62,390 nt of DNA from Candidatus Hydrogenedentota bacterium (GTDB taxonomy: Bacteria > Hydrogenedentota > Hydrogenedentia > Hydrogenedentales > CAITNO01), in contig JAKOTZ010000172.1 in NCBI GenBank assembly GCA_029776995.1, positions 1-62,390 of the forward strand. Direction: 5' to 3'. The stretch's first letter is position 1, and each line of letters starts with the position of its first letter. The notes beneath the pieces were generated by a model that did no database searches, was not told the DNA's origin, and saw only the letters and a list, made by a program, of their open reading frames with translations. The position numbers were made by a program, and so were the translations under genes. Shown here piece after piece: positions 60,064 to 62,390 of the stretch.

Positions 60064-60903
60064 ATGTATTTGTCCACGCTGCTTATCGATGTCGGCGATG
60101 ATCCGGACCGGATCCGCCCCGGGCGCAACTGGCTGCGCAACCGTTACCGGGTGCACCAGCGCCTGTGCATGGCCTTTCCGGCGCCGGAACGCAAAACCCG
60201 GGATCCCCATTTTGTCCGCCCCTACGATCCGGAAGACTTCGGCCGGCAGGTGCGCGTGCCCCGGTCCGAAGAACAGGGGTTCCTGTTCCGGATTGATCCC
60301 AGGCCGGGAGCCTGTCCGGTCATCCTGGTGCAGTCCGCCGTGGAGCCGGACTGGGAATACGCTTTCCACAACGCGAAGTACCTGCTGGCCGCCCCGCCGG
60401 AGGTACGGGAATGGAACCCGGCATTTCAGGCCGGACAGAAATTCCGCTTCCGGCTCCTGGCCAATGCCACCCGGAAAGTCGGGACCCTCACGGCGGCCCA
60501 GCGCAGGGCCGATCCCGGCCAGGTAATCCGGGAGCCGAAAGAAGATCCGGCCGGGCCCTGGCGGCGCGACCGGCGCTCCAAAAACGGCGCCCGCGTCCCG
60601 GTCCCGCGGGAACAGCTGCCCGGATGGCTGGCCCGGCGCGCCGGGGAAGCCGGTTTCAGGCTGGTCCCGGATCCGGAGGCCGTGGAGGTGCAGGTCGAGT
60701 ACGTATACGTAAACCGGAGCGGTTTTGACCCGGAAGACCAGGACGGGCCGGACCGGGGCGCCTTCATTCCCCAGATGTTCTGCGCCCGGTTTGAAGGCCT
60801 GCTTGAAGTCACGGAGCCGGACCGGTTTGCCATGGCGCTGGGCAGGGGCATCGGACCCGCGAAATCGTTTGGGTGCGGGCTGCTGTCCGTCACGGCTCCG
60901 TGA
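60064..60903 (+). CDS. cas6e: Cas6e crRNA-processing endoribonuclease
   Basis: This is 279 residues from the ATG at 60064 with AAGGAG upstream. The start YLSTLLID is typical of Cse3/CasE. The likely catalytic His is His31 in RYRVHQRLCMAFP. The C-terminal Gly-rich loop GRGIGPAKSFGCGLLSV is conserved. It cleaves the repeat hairpin to release crRNAs and stays bound in Cascade. The upstream in-frame extension overlaps cas5 and is rejected. It is somewhat longer than E. coli CasE (199 residues), with an insertion around residues 150-205. Confidence 0.93.
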   Translation: MYLSTLLIDVGDDPDRIRPGRNWLRNRYRVHQRLCMAFPAPERKTRDPHFVRPYDPEDFGRQVRVPRSEEQGFLFRIDPRPGACPVILVQSAVEPDWEYAFHNAKYLLAAPPEVREWNPAFQAGQKFRFRLLANATRKVGTLTAAQRRADPGQVIREPKEDPAGPWRRDRRSKNGARVPVPREQLPGWLARRAGEAGFRLVPDPEAVEVQVEYVYVNRSGFDPEDQDGPDRGAFIPQMFCARFEGLLEVTEPDRFAMALGRGIGPAKSFGCGLLSVTAP

Positions 60904-60933
60904 CCGGGCCCCCGCGAAAACGGGAGAACGGCC

Positions 60934-61938
60934 ATGGCGCCATCCGATGATTTACGGGCCCTGCCGCGTTTTGCCGATTCCTGGTCGTACGCCTACCTCG
61001 AACATGTGATTATCGAGCGGGACGAGCACGGCATCGTGCTGATCGACGGAAACGGGAAAACGCCGGTGCCCTGCGCGGGCATCAACCTGCTGCTGTTCGG
61101 GCCGGGCGTTAGCGTGACCCACGCCGCCATGAGCCTGCTGATCGAAAACGGTGTCCTCGTCGCATGGACCGGCGAGGACGCCGTCCGCTGTTACGCTTTC
61201 GGCCATTCCAAGGCCAGAAACGCCCGGAACCTGTACTACCAGGCCACCCTGTGGGCCAATCCCCAGACCCGATTCCAGGTGGCTGTCCAGCTGTATAACA
61301 TGCGTTTTCCCGATCCGGTGCCGCCCCATGTTTCCATGGCCCAGCTGCGCGCCATGGAAGGCAGGCGGGTTCGGCAGGTTTATGAGTCCTGGGCCGAGAA
61401 AACCGGGGTCCAGTGGGCCGGCCGCAACTATTCCGTGGAAAGCTGGAACCATGCCGACCCTGTAAACCGGGCCCTGTCCGTGGCGAACAGCTGCCTGTAC
61501 GGCCTGTGCCATGCCGCAATCCTCGCCGGAGGATTCTCGCCGGCCCTCGGATTCGTCCACCTCGGGAACATGCTTTCCTTTGTCTACGACGTGGCCGACC
61601 TGTACAAAACGGAGTTCTCCATCCCCATCGCTTTCCAGATCGGCGCCCAGAATCCGCCTGAACTGGAAAGGATCGTACGCATGACCTGCCGGCAGGCTTT
61701 TTACCAGTCCCGGCTCCTCGGCAGGGTCATTCCGGACATCCGCTCCGCCCTCGGCATGGACAGGAAAAACCCCATCGCCGAGGACAGCGCCGACGCGCCG
61801 CTGGTGCTCTGGGATCCCGAGCAGGGTGAATGCCCCTCCGCCCAGAATTACGATCCCGAACTTATGGCCCAGGGCGAACAGAAACCTCAGCCGCCGCCTC
61901 CACCCAACCCTGAACAGCCGACGGAGAACCCATCATGA
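60934..61938 (+). CDS. cas1: Cas1 integrase (type I-E)
   Basis: This is 334 residues. The metal-binding residues align with E. coli Cas1 E141, H208 and D221: Glu142 in AMEGRRVRQ, His209 in LGFVHLGNM and Asp222 in FVYDVADLYK. It integrates new spacers with Cas2. A Pro/Gln-rich tail (residues about 300-334) ends the protein. Its stop overlaps the cas2 start as ATGA. A presumably active adaptation module argues that the locus is not a decayed remnant. Confidence 0.96.
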   Translation: MAPSDDLRALPRFADSWSYAYLEHVIIERDEHGIVLIDGNGKTPVPCAGINLLLFGPGVSVTHAAMSLLIENGVLVAWTGEDAVRCYAFGHSKARNARNLYYQATLWANPQTRFQVAVQLYNMRFPDPVPPHVSMAQLRAMEGRRVRQVYESWAEKTGVQWAGRNYSVESWNHADPVNRALSVANSCLYGLCHAAILAGGFSPALGFVHLGNMLSFVYDVADLYKTEFSIPIAFQIGAQNPPELERIVRMTCRQAFYQSRLLGRVIPDIRSALGMDRKNPIAEDSADAPLVLWDPEQGECPSAQNYDPELMAQGEQKPQPPPPPNPEQPTENPS

Positions 61939-62222
61939 CGGTGATCATCCTCGTCTCAGCCACGCCGGCGCTCCGGGGCGAAGTCTCCCGATGGGCCATC
62001 GAACCCCATCCGGGTGTCTTCGTCGCGGTCCTCTCCGCCCTCGTCCGCGAAAAACTCTGGGAGCGCTGCTGCAAAAAAATCCGCGACGGCGGCGTCATCT
62101 TCATCTACACCGACGCCAATGAACAGGGGTACACCATCCGCACCTACGGAAACACAAAACGACAGTTCGTGGATCTCGACGGCTTGATCCTGCCGAAAAT
62201 GATCTCCGGAAAAGAGTCCTGA
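61935..62222 (+). CDS. cas2: Cas2 (type I-E)
   Basis: This is 95 residues, starting MTVIILVSATPALRGEVSRW, the usual Cas2e opening. It contains GVFVAVLSALVREKLWERC and FIYTDANEQGYTIRTYG. It forms the core dimer of the Cas1-Cas2 integration complex and has the length typical of Cas2e. The leader and array start 50 bases downstream. Confidence 0.96.
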   Translation: MTVIILVSATPALRGEVSRWAIEPHPGVFVAVLSALVREKLWERCCKKIRDGGVIFIYTDANEQGYTIRTYGNTKRQFVDLDGLILPKMISGKES

Positions 62223-62271
62223 ATCTAAAAATTTGACTGGACAACACAAAATAACTGAAAATAAGTTTAGC
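62223..62271 (+). promoter_or_regulatory. CRISPR leader
   Basis: A short A/T-rich stretch (about 70 % A+T, in a GC-rich region) between cas2 and the first repeat. Its composition and place fit the leader that drives array transcription and marks the insertion end. Confidence 0.6.
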
Positions 62272-62390
62272 CTTTTCCCCACGCACGTGGGGGTGAACCG
62301 TTGCGCGCGTCGACGCAGAGCGCCATGACGTTCTTTTCCCCACGCACGTGGGGGTGACCCGTCTGGCCCGCATCTGCGTAATGGGATCCG
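62272..62390 (+). CRISPR. Type I-E CRISPR array (start only; runs off right edge)
   Basis: Two 29-base repeats lie at 62272-62300 and 62333-62361, separated by one 32-base spacer (62301-62332), with a partial second spacer to the edge. The period of 61 is standard for type I-E. The repeat CTTTTCCCC...GGGGGTGAACCG contains CCCCACG/CGTGGGG, a Cas6e-type hairpin, and ends like E. coli repeats. The second repeat has GTGACCCG for GTGAACCG, one substitution. Confidence 0.97.

Noticed and set aside
62301-62332. Possible match of the first spacer to the phage element in this window (near 5905-5920)
   Set aside because: Only a 12-base palindromic core (GCGCGTCGACGC) is shared; the rest differs, so it is not a protospacer.

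Overview
The window looks like one contig of a GC-rich, Gram-negative-type bacterium. Lipoprotein and type II secretion assembly genes, large secreted Ig-domain proteins with C-terminal membrane-anchor tails, a Ser/Thr kinase fused to a sulfatase-modifying-factor domain, and a GH127-type glycosidase together suggest a PVC-type lineage such as Kiritimatiellota or Lentisphaerota. This placement is a guess from gene content. No rRNA or other marker in the window proves it.

Region 1 (1 to about 18.87 kb) is one arm of a temperate phage or phage-like integrative element. Every convincing gene in it lies on the minus strand. In transcription order it holds a 73-aa protein, a DUF2924 protein, a large serine recombinase and a KorB-like HTH protein. 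Next comes a lysogeny-type operon: a LexA/CI-like repressor behind a consensus promoter, followed by two unknown genes, the first split by an in-frame TAG, and closed by a strong intrinsic terminator. After that come a small protein, a sigma-like factor and a replication/recombination module: Cas4-like nuclease, Sak4-like ATPase, DUF669-like protein, ERCC4 nuclease, RecD2-like helicase and a primase-helicase. A cluster of GTGAAAG iterons follows, then two more genes and the start of a terminase-small-subunit-like gene cut by the window edge. Several leaders in this element share sequence blocks and hairpins that cover ribosome binding sites.

Region 2 (18.9 to 55.3 kb) is chromosomal. It begins with tRNA-Asn and its terminator, then gltX, a ROK kinase and a GH127 glycosidase. 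These are followed by a phosphodiester-glycosidase-like surface protein, gspA-gspB, and a lower-GC defence-like island of an Mrr nuclease plus a four-gene operon with a MORC-like GHKL ATPase. Next come a kinase/formylglycine-enzyme fusion, a Zur-boxed znuACB zinc importer, an 1,864-aa secreted SGNH/Gly-rich/Ig protein, an RlmB-type methyltransferase, a sigma-54 two-component pair beside a secreted tandem-repeat protein, and an overlapping envelope-glycan operon (GT2, GH-A-like protein, HisH-like, HisF-like).

Region 3 (55.6 kb to the end) is a type I-E CRISPR-Cas locus and the most striking part of the window. Its order is a Cse1-Cse2 fusion, cas7, cas5 with a C-terminal zinc-binding HNH nuclease domain, cas6e, cas1, cas2 and a CRISPR array of 29-nt repeats with 32-nt spacers. 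No cas3 is present on either side within the window and no separate cse2 exists. The most economical reading is a Cascade that carries its own nuclease in Cas5, matching the rare Cas5-HNH class of type I-E, here with the large and small subunits also joined.
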